Assembly (NCBI GenBank): GCA_035771175.1
Contig: CM069613.1
Coordinates: forward strand, 3,034,001 to 3,098,000
Direction of reading: 5' to 3'
From: Paratinospora sagittata
Lineage: Eukaryota > Streptophyta > Magnoliopsida > Ranunculales > Menispermaceae
Length of the DNA: 64,000 nucleotides
The translations under genes were made by a program, and so were the position numbers. The notes below the pieces were generated by a model. The model did not search any database. It worked only from the letters and a program-made list of their open reading frames with translations, and was not told the DNA's origin. Shown one piece after another: positions 1 through 11,500 of the stretch; position 1 is the stretch's first letter; each line of letters starts with the position of its first letter.

Positions 1-586
1 ATGGTAACCAAGTGTTGGTTCTGCCAAGTTAGGATCTTGAGGATCTTGTCTGAGTATGATTCCAATATTTTTACTACATTCACATGAAGTGGCTGGCTCA
101 GGATAAGATGGGAATTGTTGATTAATGCATGCGGGCCCCTTATTTTTATCATTGCATCCAATGATCCAACCAATGACCTTGATTGAGAAGCCCAAGCTTG
201 ATTAATAGTTCAAGTTTTCTTTACTAATTTAGAGTTGTGGATTACAATTGTTCTCTCTTCGGAGACTGATTTACGCACGTCAGTGTAGATGGACATAATT
301 AATGTGGTGGTCCTAGTATGCTAGTCCTATTTACAGCTATAGCTGATTACAACAATACATGGAAGAAATCTTCATGGCTCCTGTGATGGGATTTTAATTT
401 AATTAATATCCTAATAATGTGGGCTCACATATACATTAACAATTATATTATTGGCTATCTAAATTAAAATGGTCAAATAAGTAATCTATTAATTTGGGCC
501 CTTAAATATCTATTGGGTATGGGCTTTGTAATGTGTGGAGACCCAATACTGATTAATTAGGGTTGATGAAATTCTAATTAATCTAG
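1..586. other. Upstream flank of the RPT1 locus, no gene recognised
   Basis: AT-rich DNA with no open reading frame that I can support. The missing N-terminal exons of RPT1 (coiled coil and most of the OB fold) are not detectable here in any frame. A TATA-like site follows directly, so part of this stretch may act as a promoter. Confidence 0.5.
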
Positions 587-594
587 TATATAAG
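587..594 (+). promoter_or_regulatory. Putative TATA box upstream of the truncated RPT1 locus
   Basis: TATATAAG is followed about 30-60 bp later by a pyrimidine-rich leader (CTCTTCTCCTCTTTCC), the arrangement expected of a plant core promoter. If real, transcription would begin around 620 and read through the short open exon ending at 755 into the RPT1 exons. The upstream exons of a normal RPT1 gene would then not be part of this transcript. Confidence 0.4.
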
Positions 595-619
595 GAACCT
601 TGTAGGGTTATCTTCCCCA

Positions 620-755
620 AGTCAAATCAATTTTCTCTCAATTTTGCTCTTCTCCTCTTTCCTATCTTGGAGAGGGAACCCATTGAGCAATACAATGCTT
701 TGACTGTGGAAGATGCTAACCCCTTTACATTCAACGCCATGGTTTCAGCATTCAG
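620..755 (+). other. Candidate upstream exon with phase-2 donor
   Basis: A stretch open in one frame reads ...LEREPIEQYNALTVEDANP... and ends in MVSAFR across a donor (CAG|GTATTC at 755/756). Its phase (codon left at AG) matches the RPT1 acceptor at 949, where AG+G gives R and then VDRNKY. The only in-frame ATG I see is at 739, which would leave six new residues before RPT1. Two out-of-frame upstream ATGs precede it. I do not recognise the peptide, and it is not the normal RPT1 N-terminus. Confidence 0.35.
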
Positions 756-948
756 GTATTCTTCCTCGACTCTTGTTCTTGATAATCTGACATGATGATC
801 TTTGGGCTGTCTTCTTGTGATTTACAATTCTATTAAGATAATCCATCAAGCCTAACATCCTGTACTTATGCCTAGTTGTTTATGTCTAAATGTAATTAAT
901 CTTTTTGGGCACTGGGAAGTTTTTTGACAGTTATGATGTTCGTGACAG

Positions 949-2705
949 GGTTGATCGTAACAAGTATCAGATTCAGATTCCCTTGCCTCCTAAAATTGAT
1001 CCGAGTGTAACAATGATGACAGTGGAAGAAAAGCCTGATGTCACATACAATGATGTTGGTGGATGCAAGGAACAGATTGAGAAGATGCGGGAGGTCTGAT
1101 TCTTACCACTTTCTTTCTGGCTAAACTCTTTGAATTTTTGAATTTGGATTGGTTGTTATATGAATGAAAAGGATGAATCCAGAAAATTTTAAGGCTTTGG
1201 GAACAGCAATATACTCGACTTAGTCCAATTCTTTGATTTGTTTTTATAAATTTACTCTTGTTTTAACTTTATAGAAGTCACTTTCATCAGGTTGTCGAGC
1301 TGCCCATGCTTCATCCGGAAAAGTTTGTGAAGCTTGGAATTGATCCTCCAAAGGGTGTTCTATGCTATGGCCCTCCTGGCACTGGTAAAACACTCCTTGC
1401 TAGGGCTGTAGCGAACAGAACCGATGCTTGCTTCATTCGTGTTATTGGAAGTGAACTTGTTCAGAAATATGTTGGTGAGGGAGCGCGGATGGTTCGAGAA
1501 CTTTTTCAGGTATAAACTGTACAGCATTATGTGCTTATTTGTTCGATGAGATATGTTTCACAACAGTATCGATTGCATAGAAAGTTACGCTTGTGAAATT
1601 CCCAATCCTAGTTGCCTTGAATGTTTCTTGACTCTTCAATTGAACATACTGTTTTGCTGCAGATGGCACGGTCAAAGAAGGCTTGCATTGTCTTTTTTGA
1701 TGAAGTGGATGCCATTGGAGGTGCTCGTTTTGATGATGGTGTTGGTGGGGATAACGAGGTTCAACGTACTATGCTTGAAATTGTGAACCAGCTTGATGGT
1801 TTTGATGCCCGAGGAAATATTAAAGTTCTGATGGCAACGAATAGGTTGGATGTCCATTTTTTATTGATATATCACTATTGCTTATCAGAATACTGTACGT
1901 TATATGTTTCATTATATATTCTGATAAGGTTCATTATTTGTGATCCCAAGCCGCCTCGCCTCTACCTTTATTAATATACCATCTCAGTTTCTGATCCAAA
2001 AAAAAAAAGAAAGTTGTAAGAGCAACTAAAATGGGTAGGGATATTTGTACATCGAACCTTCTCTGGACTCGACAATGGTTGGTTCTTGAGAATTTTTTTC
2101 TTGCATGTCAGGACTCTTTGTGTGCATGGGTTTGTGAGGCCACTGGAGTTTCAGTTTTAGAGTTTTATGTCATTACTCTGAAGTGAAAACGTTTGATAAT
2201 AATAGTTTATGTCGTGGTCTGATTTCATCTTCACCATCTTTTCAGACCCGATACACTGGACCCAGCTCTACTGCGTCCTGGACGGCTTGATCGTAAGGTT
2301 GAGTTTGGTCTCCCTGATCTGGAGAGCAGAACACAGATTTTCAAAATCCACACACGAACGATGAACTGTGACAGAGACATTCGATTTGAACTTCTCGCTC
2401 GCCTTTGCCCGAACTCCACTGGTAAGTTGTTGAAATGGCAGTTGAAAATCTGCATTCTACACACTCTAATGGAGTTTCTCTTTTCCTTTGTTATGTTTTT
2501 AGAAAAATGTGCTGCTTAGATTTATTTTTTTTCCCAAATAATTTCAGGAGCGGACATTCGAAGTGTGTGCACTGAAGCAGGGATGTATGCCATTCGAGCA
2601 CGAAGGAAAACCGTAACAGAGAAAGATTTCCTTGATGCAGTGAACAAGGTCATCAAGGGCTACCAGAAATTTAGTGCCACTCCTAAGTACATGGTCTACA
2701 ATTAA
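949..2705 (+). CDS. RPT1: 26S proteasome regulatory ATPase subunit 7 (RPT1), N-terminal exons missing
   Basis: AAA+ ATPase of the 19S base that unfolds substrates and opens the 20S gate. Five exons: 949-1093, 1291-1509, 1663-1844, 2246-2421 and 2548-2705 (stop TAA 2703-2705). All introns are GT-AG and the phases join without a frameshift, giving 292 residues. Visible are the end of the OB region ([17 protein letters not shown]), Walker A GPPGTGKT, Walker B FFDEVDA, sensor ATNRPD, the arginine-finger region RPGRLDRK and the C-terminal KYMVYN tail, which is HbYX-like. The family length is about 426 residues, so roughly 134 N-terminal residues (coiled coil and most of the OB fold) are absent. 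The first exon needs a phase-2 donor upstream. One such open exon ends at 755, so the locus may be a chimeric or 5'-truncated copy. Alternatively its first exons lie left of the window. Confidence 0.9.
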
Positions 2706-3822
2706 CCCTGTAAGCTAGCTTCCAGTTGATCTTGAAAAACAAGGAAAAACCATCTGTTGGTTAAGGATGTACAATTGGAGTTAAAGCTGCTTCATATTTT
2801 CATGGCCTTGTTGGCTTTCTGTTTATTTGTTGGAATTGCTAGAAAAGATGACGAGAATTGCAGTGGATTAAGTATGGTTACTGAAAAATTACTTGAGTTT
2901 TCTCGTCCTTGACATTCCAATCTCTTCATGAAATGGTATAATCCCTTGTCAAAAGAGTCATATTGCCTATCACACATATGGTTTCAATACAATATTTGTG
3001 AAAAATAGGTGAAGAGAAATAAAGAGTCTTGTGTTCATGTTTTTGGTTTATAGCTTAGATTCCACATGGTGGTGAAGATTAGTGTTGAAGGTGAAAGATG
3101 GTTGAAGTCTTTAAGACTCTTAGCTTCATTTCTCTGTGTTTCATGTTTGAGCTTAGTACTTTCTATTAGTGCCTTATTAAAATAATAATAATAATAATAA
3201 TTGTTCTGTATTTATTTTAGATTTATCTTTTAATTTTTTACTAGGTTTCCATTATTAAAATTTTCATTTCTCTTGTTCTTATTTTATTAACGTGTTATTT
3301 ATTTATTGTGAAAATAAATGTAGTCTTAAAATATGGTAAAAATGGAAATCTATTTTTGTTAGTAGGTGTTAGTATTGTGGTTTTAGTTAATGGTAGGCTT
3401 GCGTTAATTGACAAAAAATAAAGCATTATCTCTTATATCATTGCATAAAAGGTTACTAACTGTTCTAAAAGTTTACATCTCAAATAATATAAATTTATTG
3501 TTTATATTATTAATAATGGCTACTATGTGTCATTTTTTAGAGATATTTTTAAATTACTTGTAATTTTCTTTTAAAATCTTACTATTTATTAAATTTAAAT
3601 ATTGGATAGTACGGTGATATATCACTAATAGTTTTATTATTTACTAAATTACTCAAAAACACCTTTTTTTTTGCTTAATACAAAGATTTGACACATTTGT
3701 AACATATTAAATTAAAAAAGAATATTTTTAAAATTTTAGTAATATCTCTCTCTTAAATAATAAAATTTGCACTTATTTTTTTGAACTCTATCAATATCTT
3801 CCTCTTTAATTATAGAATTTGC

Positions 3823-3858
<36 letters not shown>

Positions 3859-4318
3859 TTAATTAATGCACTTTTTAATTTAGGCGTAACACACGTACCT
3901 GTGATTTAGTATATAATAAAAATAATTTTTTAGCTAAAAAATAATAAGAAAGAATATATACATGAAGGTGATATGAAAAGATTTCTTTCATTTAATTTTC
4001 TCACTTGTTATCATGTCAGTCTACTCTACCTCTCAAATTGCACATCTGCCCAAGCTTTATACACATTATTATCTCCCTTTAGTAAATATTAAATATTTTA
4101 CTTTTTAAAAGTCCTTCTAAACTTTTTTCTTATTTCCAATTTAACATTTTTTAGACGTAATTTTAACATTATTTTTAAGAGTTATTGTGTCAAATCAAGA
4201 AATGATTAAATTACGTAAAAAATGTGTATTGCTAAGTATTACTCTTTAAAGTATGTTGAGCTGTTAAATAAATATAAATAGTTTACAAATTAATTCTCCG
4301 TACGAAAAATAGGATCTC
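2706..4318. other. Intergenic: RPT1 3' UTR, then AT-rich DNA
   Basis: The first about 300 bases are probably RPT1 3' UTR. The rest is AT-rich, with an (AAT)n run near 3180-3200 and a (TA)n tract at about 3825-3854. I see no gene, RNA or recognisable mobile element. Confidence 0.6.
3825..3854. repeat. (TA)n microsatellite
   Basis: About 15 uninterrupted TA units in the RPT1-DnaJ intergenic region. Confidence 0.9.
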
Positions 4319-4324
4319 TATATA
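4319..4324 (+). promoter_or_regulatory. Putative TATA box of the DnaJ gene
   Basis: TATATA within CTCTATATAGCC lies about 500 bp before the DnaJ start codon. A (CT)n leader begins about 35 bp downstream, so transcription probably starts near 4350. Confidence 0.5.
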
Positions 4325-4355
4325 GCCTCGTTCGACCAGCTTTTCCACGCAATTA

Positions 4356-4396
<41 letters not shown>

Positions 4397-4397
4397 T
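4356..4397 (+). repeat. (CT)n tract in the DnaJ 5' leader
   Basis: A nearly pure CT repeat directly downstream of the TATA-like site. Pyrimidine tracts at this position are common in plant core promoters and 5' UTRs and vary in length between alleles. Confidence 0.8.
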
Positions 4398-4821
4398 CTT
4401 AGAAAAAAATAATTGGGGGTTTTTCGATTCGATTCTTAATTTCCATTGATTTTGGGAGATGATACTTCGTTTGGTCTCAATTTTCATTGTTGATTTTGAT
4501 TATTTGTTTCGCATAACATAGTTGCGAATTGATCAGTCTTGCCATTTTGATGAGAAATTTGGGTAATTTTTTTTTCTTCTTTTCTTGTTATATATAATAC
4601 CCATTTGATTCTTATGAACAAATAGCCACGCTGAAATCCTAGATATATATTTGTGTTTATGATTTCTGGGTTTTGATTTATGTCTTCATGTGTAGTAAAA
4701 AAACATTAATTTTGTTGAGAAATCACTAGGTTATAATCTTCAGAAATTATAGCATTTGTGCATAACTGAGAGTTTTGAAATTTAAGCAATTGCGATTTGG
4801 AAAAAGCTGGTTTTCTGATAT

Positions 4822-5865
4822 ATGGAGAGTAACAAGGATGAAGCATTGAGGTGCATTAGTATTGCCCAAGCTGCTTTTGCTTCTGGTGATAAACAGCGTG
4901 CCCTGAAATTTGTTAGAATCGCGCAACGCCTTAATCATAGCATCTATGTTGATGATGACCTACTTGATGCATGTAAAAATATGGAGTCCACATCTTATGT
5001 AGAGGAAAAAGCAGTTGATCCAAGTGCAAAAGATTGCGCGGCTCTTAACCGTGATGACTATAGAAATGGGGAGAGTAGTTATACGAAAGAGCATGTGAAG
5101 CTGATTCATGAAATCAAGAGAAACAAGGATTACTATGCAATTCTTGGGGTGGACAAGAGCTGTTCAGTTGAGGAGATTAAAAGGGCTTATAAGAAACTAT
5201 CCCTTAAGGTTCATCCTGACAAGAACAAGGCCCCGGGTTCAGAAGAAGCATTTAAGAAAGTCTGCAAGGCTTTCAAGTGCTTGAGTGATGAAGACTCTAG
5301 GAGGCACTATGATCAGACTGGTTTTGTTGAGGAATTTGAGTACAATCAGCAGTATAATATCAGGAGGAGCAGGAGAAGAACCACCCGTGACTTCTTTGAT
5401 GATGATTTTGACCCTGATGAGATATTCAGGTCGTTTTTTGGTCAGACGGACATGTTTCGGAATGCTCATGTGTATAGAACAAGAGGAACTGCCAATCAGA
5501 AAAGGGAAAGTTTTTTTGGAGGATTTGATGTTAAGCTTCTCATTCAGCTCTTGCCCATCTTGATATTCTTTTTGCTTGCATATATTCCCTACTCCGAGCC
5601 TGAATATTCTCTGCACAAGAGTTATGCCTATCAGTTTCGAAGGGTCACCAAGAATTACGGTGTAGAGTATTATGTAAAATCGCCCGATTTTGACACGAAG
5701 TTCCCATTTGGTACTTCTTCTAGAGCAAACCTGGAGGACCATGTGGCAAGGGACTATAAAAATATGCTTTGGCGCTATTGTCATGTTGAGCTTCGTAGAC
5801 GTCAGTGGGATAGAAATTATCCAACACCTCATTGCGTCAAGCTACAAAATCTTGGAGTTTCATGA
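4822..5865 (+). CDS. DnaJ (HSP40) protein with DUF1977, ER-membrane type (DNAJB12/14-like, dnaJ 49-like)
   Basis: Hsp70 co-chaperone, 347 residues, encoded in one exon. The N-terminal segment (1-40, MESNKDEALRCISIAQAAF) is typical of plant DNAJB12/14-like proteins. The J domain covers about 103-167 with the HPD motif at 131-133 that stimulates Hsp70 ATPase. A basic and acidic linker (180-205) leads to one hydrophobic segment at about 238-257 (LLIQLLPILIFFLLAYIPYS), which should anchor it in the ER membrane. The C-terminal 90 residues fit DUF1977, including a YYVKSPDF-like motif. Family knowledge places the J domain in the cytosol, working with Hsp70 in ER-associated degradation. The ATG at 4822 is chosen because it begins the conserved N-terminus. 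Length and motifs look complete. Confidence 0.94.
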   Translation: MESNKDEALRCISIAQAAFASGDKQRALKFVRIAQRLNHSIYVDDDLLDACKNMESTSYVEEKAVDPSAKDCAALNRDDYRNGESSYTKEHVKLIHEIKRNKDYYAILGVDKSCSVEEIKRAYKKLSLKVHPDKNKAPGSEEAFKKVCKAFKCLSDEDSRRHYDQTGFVEEFEYNQQYNIRRSRRRTTRDFFDDDFDPDEIFRSFFGQTDMFRNAHVYRTRGTANQKRESFFGGFDVKLLIQLLPILIFFLLAYIPYSEPEYSLHKSYAYQFRRVTKNYGVEYYVKSPDFDTKFPFGTSSRANLEDHVARDYKNMLWRYCHVELRRRQWDRNYPTPHCVKLQNLGVS

Positions 5866-6442
5866 AGGTTTGTGCACCTCTAATCGCTGACTCCATGTTG
5901 AATTTCTGATTATTCAGTCATTTTATGCTCAAGTTAGCAAAGCCTTTTTTTTTCCAACTACTTAGGTTTTAGCTATATGAATTCTATCTTCCACCTTTTT
6001 CTTTTGTAGGTGAAATATTTTGTTATATTGCTTGTGGTTAAATCTTTCTTAATTAATTCAATCTTTATATAGTTACAGGAATTCCATTACCATTGGAGTA
6101 TGGACTAGTGTAGCCATATAGCTGCGTTATACTCTACTTTATGTCATCTATTTCTTTGTTTCTTTTTTAAAGTTTTTATTATCTGAAGCCTTCTTTTAAA
6201 ACAGTAGTTCACTGGTCTCATTCTCATTTCTCATGCTGTCTAAGGATATTGTAAGAGGTATCAAACTATTCTCTCTTGCATGAATATTTTCACAAAAAAT
6301 GAGAAAACCTAAAGCAGCTTTGACTTACTGAAAAAGTTTGAAATGATCGACATCAATATAACACTGAATTTTTTTGACCGAGTGGAACCAAATTGGGTAA
6401 CTTATATTGCCATTATTTATTTATTTATTTATTTGTGTGTGT

Positions 6443-6481
<39 letters not shown>

Positions 6482-7860
6482 AGAGGGAGGGACGGAGGGG
6501 AGTTCATTGGGGATAGGAAATCAGATGTGTTTATTTCATTTGGGACTAGTTTCTTGCATTTATCCTTTGTGATGCTATTGTCTTTAGTGTCCTACTATTT
6601 TGTGCACCATATTTCCTTCTTTTTTTTTTTTTTAACAATCAGTTCTTTATCATTAAAGGACAAGCCAAGTTGCCAATAGGGTTAGAGCCTTAGAGGTCAA
6701 GGACTGCTTCACTTCTTCTCATCCTTGGTAGTGTGCTTTGAATAATGGAAATTGCCTCTCTTCTTGGTGAGTTTGCGGCATTTGGTCTGAGTAAAGGCAA
6801 AAACATTTAAAGAGAAGGAAGAATGTGTTTAAAACAATCTTCTAAATTTACACACTAAAGCTCTTTTAGTTTTAATGTGTGTAGATGTATGTTGTTTAAG
6901 GATCTTTCCTATGAGACGATGTTGTTAGTAGTTTAGCTTGACCTCTAATTTGTTGTGTCTTCTCTGCCTTTCCATGCTCAAGGGAAAGAGTTTTTGCCCA
7001 AGGACTTTGTTGGCTGTTTCCTGTCCTAATGTTATTTATCTGCAACACATCATGGAATGAATTTAGCACCTTGAATACAACATAATCTGAAAACTAGTGA
7101 CATCTTGAAGCTTCCATGTTCATTCCAATATTTTTCTCACTCTAAAACAGCCTTGGCATGTTCACATCAAAGAGACGAAACAGTGGATATACCATATACT
7201 GCCACTGCATGTACATAGGCAGAATGCATTTGATATTGATCTTTGAACTCACTTCATTGGTATATTATAAACTTATCTAAAGACACTACTTGACGTCTTC
7301 CACTGGGTACCAATCACATAATAGGCAGATAACCTTTTAGCAGATCCTATTATTTATGATACTTGTGCTAAATTTGGCATTTTTTTAAAAAAAAATTTGG
7401 ACTGTCACAGTACACAGTTTCTCTTGGTTTGTTGTGACAATAACGCTGAAACTATTTTCTATTCTTACAGGGACTTGACTGATTAGAAGGCATGGGAAGT
7501 TGGGATTGTTGTAGGTGAAGCCAAGCACTCTTTGCCGGCGGCAGCCACAAATATTTGATAGCTCGATAGCAGAGAATTCAGGGATGTCTTGGCCCTGCAG
7601 TTCTTGACTTCTAAGTGTGCAATTGTAATAAAAATGATCCAAGGTGTAATGTATACACCCATATCATATGGAATGCTACTAAGTGATACTTTTTGGTTAA
7701 GGGGAGGGGTATATGTGGTGCTATTTGAGCGTCTGTTGATGGTGGGCAGCTGAGATTTTTTAGCCTTTGTTGTGTTTATGTATACTAGAGAAAATGAATT
7801 TATATGGTCTTGGATTGTTATGAGAAATTCTACTACCGTTTTCTTGAACATATTTTAAAG
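5866..7860 (+). other. DnaJ 3' UTR region, possibly spliced
   Basis: Two bases after the stop there is a donor-like AAG|GTTTGT (5867/5868). A good polypyrimidine tract and TTACAG acceptor lie at 7470. The segment 7471-7860 is less AT-rich and ends before the convergent NDUFS5 gene, so it could be a second 3' UTR exon after a 1,603-bp intron. No protein-coding gene is visible, and the stretch also holds a long (GT)n run. An unspliced 3' UTR followed by intergenic DNA is equally possible. Confidence 0.35.
6434..6478. repeat. (GT)n microsatellite
   Basis: About 22 GT units with one interruption, in DNA downstream of the DnaJ stop codon. Confidence 0.9.
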
Positions 7861-8595
7861 TATTGAAATTTATTGTTATTATTTCTTTAAAGAGATTTTA
7901 AGGGCTAGTAAGTGCTCCCTTAATTGCTCAGTTTCATTTTCCATTCCCTTTTAACACAAATTATGACAGACTCTCCCACTTGGGAAGATCTTAGGCGGGT
8001 GCCTACTTGATCACCCGTAGACCCTGTCAAGGTAAGTATAAGTTGATGATCATTTGGCAAGTGGTGCTTTGAGGCCTCGAAATGTGAAACATAACAAGAC
8101 ATGCTCTGAGAAAGTTGGTATCAAGATGGGAGTGGTGGCTATCATGAATGATAGGTCCATGCAGCTAAAAGAAAGTTTCCGTGTTCGCTAGTAAAATAAA
8201 AATAAGGTCACATATTTTGGTTAACAAAGTTAATATGGCACAAGAAAAACATCTTTCACATATTTTGCAAATATATTCTAAAATACATTTTTTCCTGATA
8301 AAATTGCAACATACCTATAACGAACCTGTAATCTTTGTTACCCAACCTTTGCCACAGAAGAAACTGAATTTCTAATCTGTAAATTAAGCACAAGCAATGG
8401 AAAGCAGAGTCTAATTTGAAGATTGAAATTAGTTTTTTTAGGTGTTCATGAATAAAGATTATTGTAGTACAAGACCAGCCAAGCAAAGAACTCTCCATTT
8501 TGCAAAAACCAAAACACCAACATTTTCCAAGAGCTAGAAGCTCAATAATGGCCAGGTTATTTCTGAAAAACAAGAGATTGACAGTTGATAAGGTC
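7861..8595. other. Convergent intergenic region and NDUFS5 3' UTR
   Basis: The DnaJ gene (+) and NDUFS5 (-) converge here. The right part (about 8150-8595) should be NDUFS5 3' UTR on the minus strand. I see no other gene or element. Confidence 0.5.
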
Positions 8596-11500
8596 CTAAT
8601 GATGAAGGCCTTCACTCTTCTCTCCACCTTCTTTGGCTTTCCGTGCAGCTGCCCTCATCTGCCGCTGCTCCTCCTTGTAAATCCGGTTTCTCCGTTGGAA
8701 CTGCAACACCATAGCCATATGAATATCATATTTCAGATTACATCAACACTACATAAGCAATTCCAAGGGATAGTCTTGTGTACGAATCCTAAGCAATTCC
8801 ACTTAAGGTCTATATAAGCTTTAAACTGAACCTTTCCTCAATAAAAGATTTTAAGCTCTAAGATTTAAAAAAGAAAAAAAGAAAAAAGAATAAGAAGTCA
8901 GATTTATAGCTTATGTTCTTTAGAAGTTTTACCTCAACTAACATAATCTTTCTTCAACAAGATAAGTGTTATGTGAATCTGTTTCGCCCAACACACTTTA
9001 CCCCTGCTTATTATATATAAATGCCACCCTGAACCCAATGTAGAACATGCAAAATCCGGTAGTAGGAAAGGTAGTATATAAGTTGTAAAACTGCTATGCC
9101 CCATGGTCCTAGTGCATGTCAAATTGATAAAATGAAAAAAAAAAAAAAGACAGATTAAAAAAAGTACACCAGAAACTAAGACATAAAACCTGGACAATAG
9201 GAAAAAATGGTAAATCCAAATTAGAGCCTCCTATTTCATCCAACAAACACTGCATAGATTCTTGCCAGAGGATCATCAAAATCCTTGGATTTGCAAGTCA
9301 AGTACCACCAGTGTTGTGCAAGCAAGAACAGCTTTAACCAAGGACTATCTATTTGACGCTCATCAAGTCAACTACAATCAATCTAGATTCTGAAGTTTCT
9401 TTCCAAATATCTAGTTTTCATGGGGCTTTTTGTTAATGGGTGTCTAAAGGATTGTAGGATGATTGTGATCCTGCTGACTTGGGATGGTTAACTTTGGGTG
9501 TGAGCTTTCACAAGATATTAGGGTTGGGTGGCATCGTAAAAAGTAGCCCTTGTGCTTTTACCTTGCCTCTGTTGTTTTGATTTATACCATTTTAATATAA
9601 TATACTTTTGTTTCCTCTCTCTCTCTCTCTCAAAAAAAAAAAAAAGACTCCTGATTAAGTTCATATATTAGCACAACATCATCGACAAACAACATACACT
9701 ATGAAATATATTTTTAAATTTAATTAATCAATTCATCCATAAGTAATTGAAAAGGGCAGGGGTTTAAGATTGATCTTTCGTGTAAAACCTATTATGATTA
9801 AGAATTCACCAGTTTCTGCTATTGTTGTTTTTGATATAGTCATCATTCTATTAATCAAGTCAATCCACCTATTTGTACATCCTTTTTTCTCTAGAATCCA
9901 CCAATTTATATCTCCTAGTATTCTACTACAAGCATTCTCCAAGTCAATAAAAATCACACAAAGGTCTTTCTTTTCTCCTATACCTCTTCATCGATCTCCT
10001 TGTTAAATAAATAGCTTATATTGTCGATCACCAGAACACAAATCCAATTTGATTTTTTGCCACTCTTGTGTTTGGCTCTTATTTGATTCTCAATTACTCT
10101 CACAATTTCATTGTAAAACTCATCAATAGATCTTGATAATTTGCAAAAAGCTACAAGCCTACAAAAATCTCCTTTATTTTTATATAGGGATGGAGAAAAA
10201 TTTCCACTACTCATCTAGAATTCATTTAGTTGATACAACCTTACAAAAAAAAATTTGTTAACCACGAAACCTGTTCTCCTAAACTCTTCCATCGTTCAAT
10301 AAGGATACCATTCAATCCTAAAGCTTTTTTTTTTTTGTTCTTTCTTCTTAATGTGATTTTACCTCAAGCATACTAATTCAATTAAAATATTCATCTCTAT
10401 CAGTTACCCCCAAGTTATTATATTCAATTACACTTAAATTTTCCAAATAATTTTCATTTAATAGTTTTCGAGAATAAGTTATCCACCTTTTTTTTTATCT
10501 CTTTTTCTGTCACTATGAGTCTTTGGTCTTCACCTTTTTTATTTTTTTTATTTTTATATTTTGATAAGAAACTGAACTTATATTAAAATAAAAAACAAAA
10601 AAAGAAGTCACAAACACAAAAGCAAAGAAGTCTTTGGCCTTCACTTTTGATACACTTTTCCTTAATTTTGCTAGTTCATATATACACATACATGCATGCA
10701 TATATATATAAATTTTCCTCTCCTCCATACCTAATCTAGTAGCATTGAGCATTACTTACCACATTTTTTGTTTTCTATTTTACATTACTATAATTTTTAA
10801 ACCTATGATTGTCTTTAGTTTTTCCCAAGTTTTTTTATGGTAAAAACATGATAAACAAAAATTTCATGGCTGAAGGTACTAAAGTTTGACCATGGAATTC
10901 CAGTGATATCTAGTAAAATGGAGGTGGATTCGAAGGTTTCATTGTTATAGAGACTCAATTCCTTCCTATTTGCTCCAAAGGAGGATGAAAAGAATCTTTA
11001 AACTAGAGACTCCAAGAAAAAGCTCATGACCTCTTTCTATTGTATAAGCCATCTAAAAATAAGGTGTCTTCTAATGGCGGGCTTCCCAATGTCTTCAATG
11101 GACCTCTAGAATTCTCTAAAACTTACTATAGATGTTATTCAGCGTCCTTAATAAAGTGCTTATTGTAATTAATCGACTCAAAATGCAAAGAAATGTCATC
11201 TTGATTTGTATTTTTTTTTTTTTTACCAGAAACGTAATATATATATTAGAAAACAAAAGTACAATATAAGTAGCCCTTACGGGACGAGCAGTCCCCTAAG
11301 GATCATTACAGCATCCAAAATGGAACTCCAACTTCTCATCCACTCACTAAGACTCTAACCAAGTGACAGCTTACAATTACTAACCCAAGAGGAAAGAAAA
11401 AAAAGAGCACGATCCCACACCCGACCCACAAGAGAAAATTCCTCCTTGAATACCTTATTATTCCTTTCAAGCCATCTTGATTTGTATTCTTGAAAGTGTA

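Noticed and set aside
5239..5832. 197-codon open frame on the minus strand opposite the DnaJ gene
   Set aside because: It lies wholly antisense to a clear J-domain/DUF1977 coding exon and has no recognisable domain; it is a shadow of the codon bias on the other strand.
6407..6679. 90-codon frame with a run of Val/Cys
   Set aside because: Created by the (GT)n microsatellite; no start context or domain.
10880..11160. Coding-like stretch on the minus strand in the NDUFS5 intron
   Set aside because: Short open segments without a recognisable family and with several stops; could be a gene relic but nothing supports a name.
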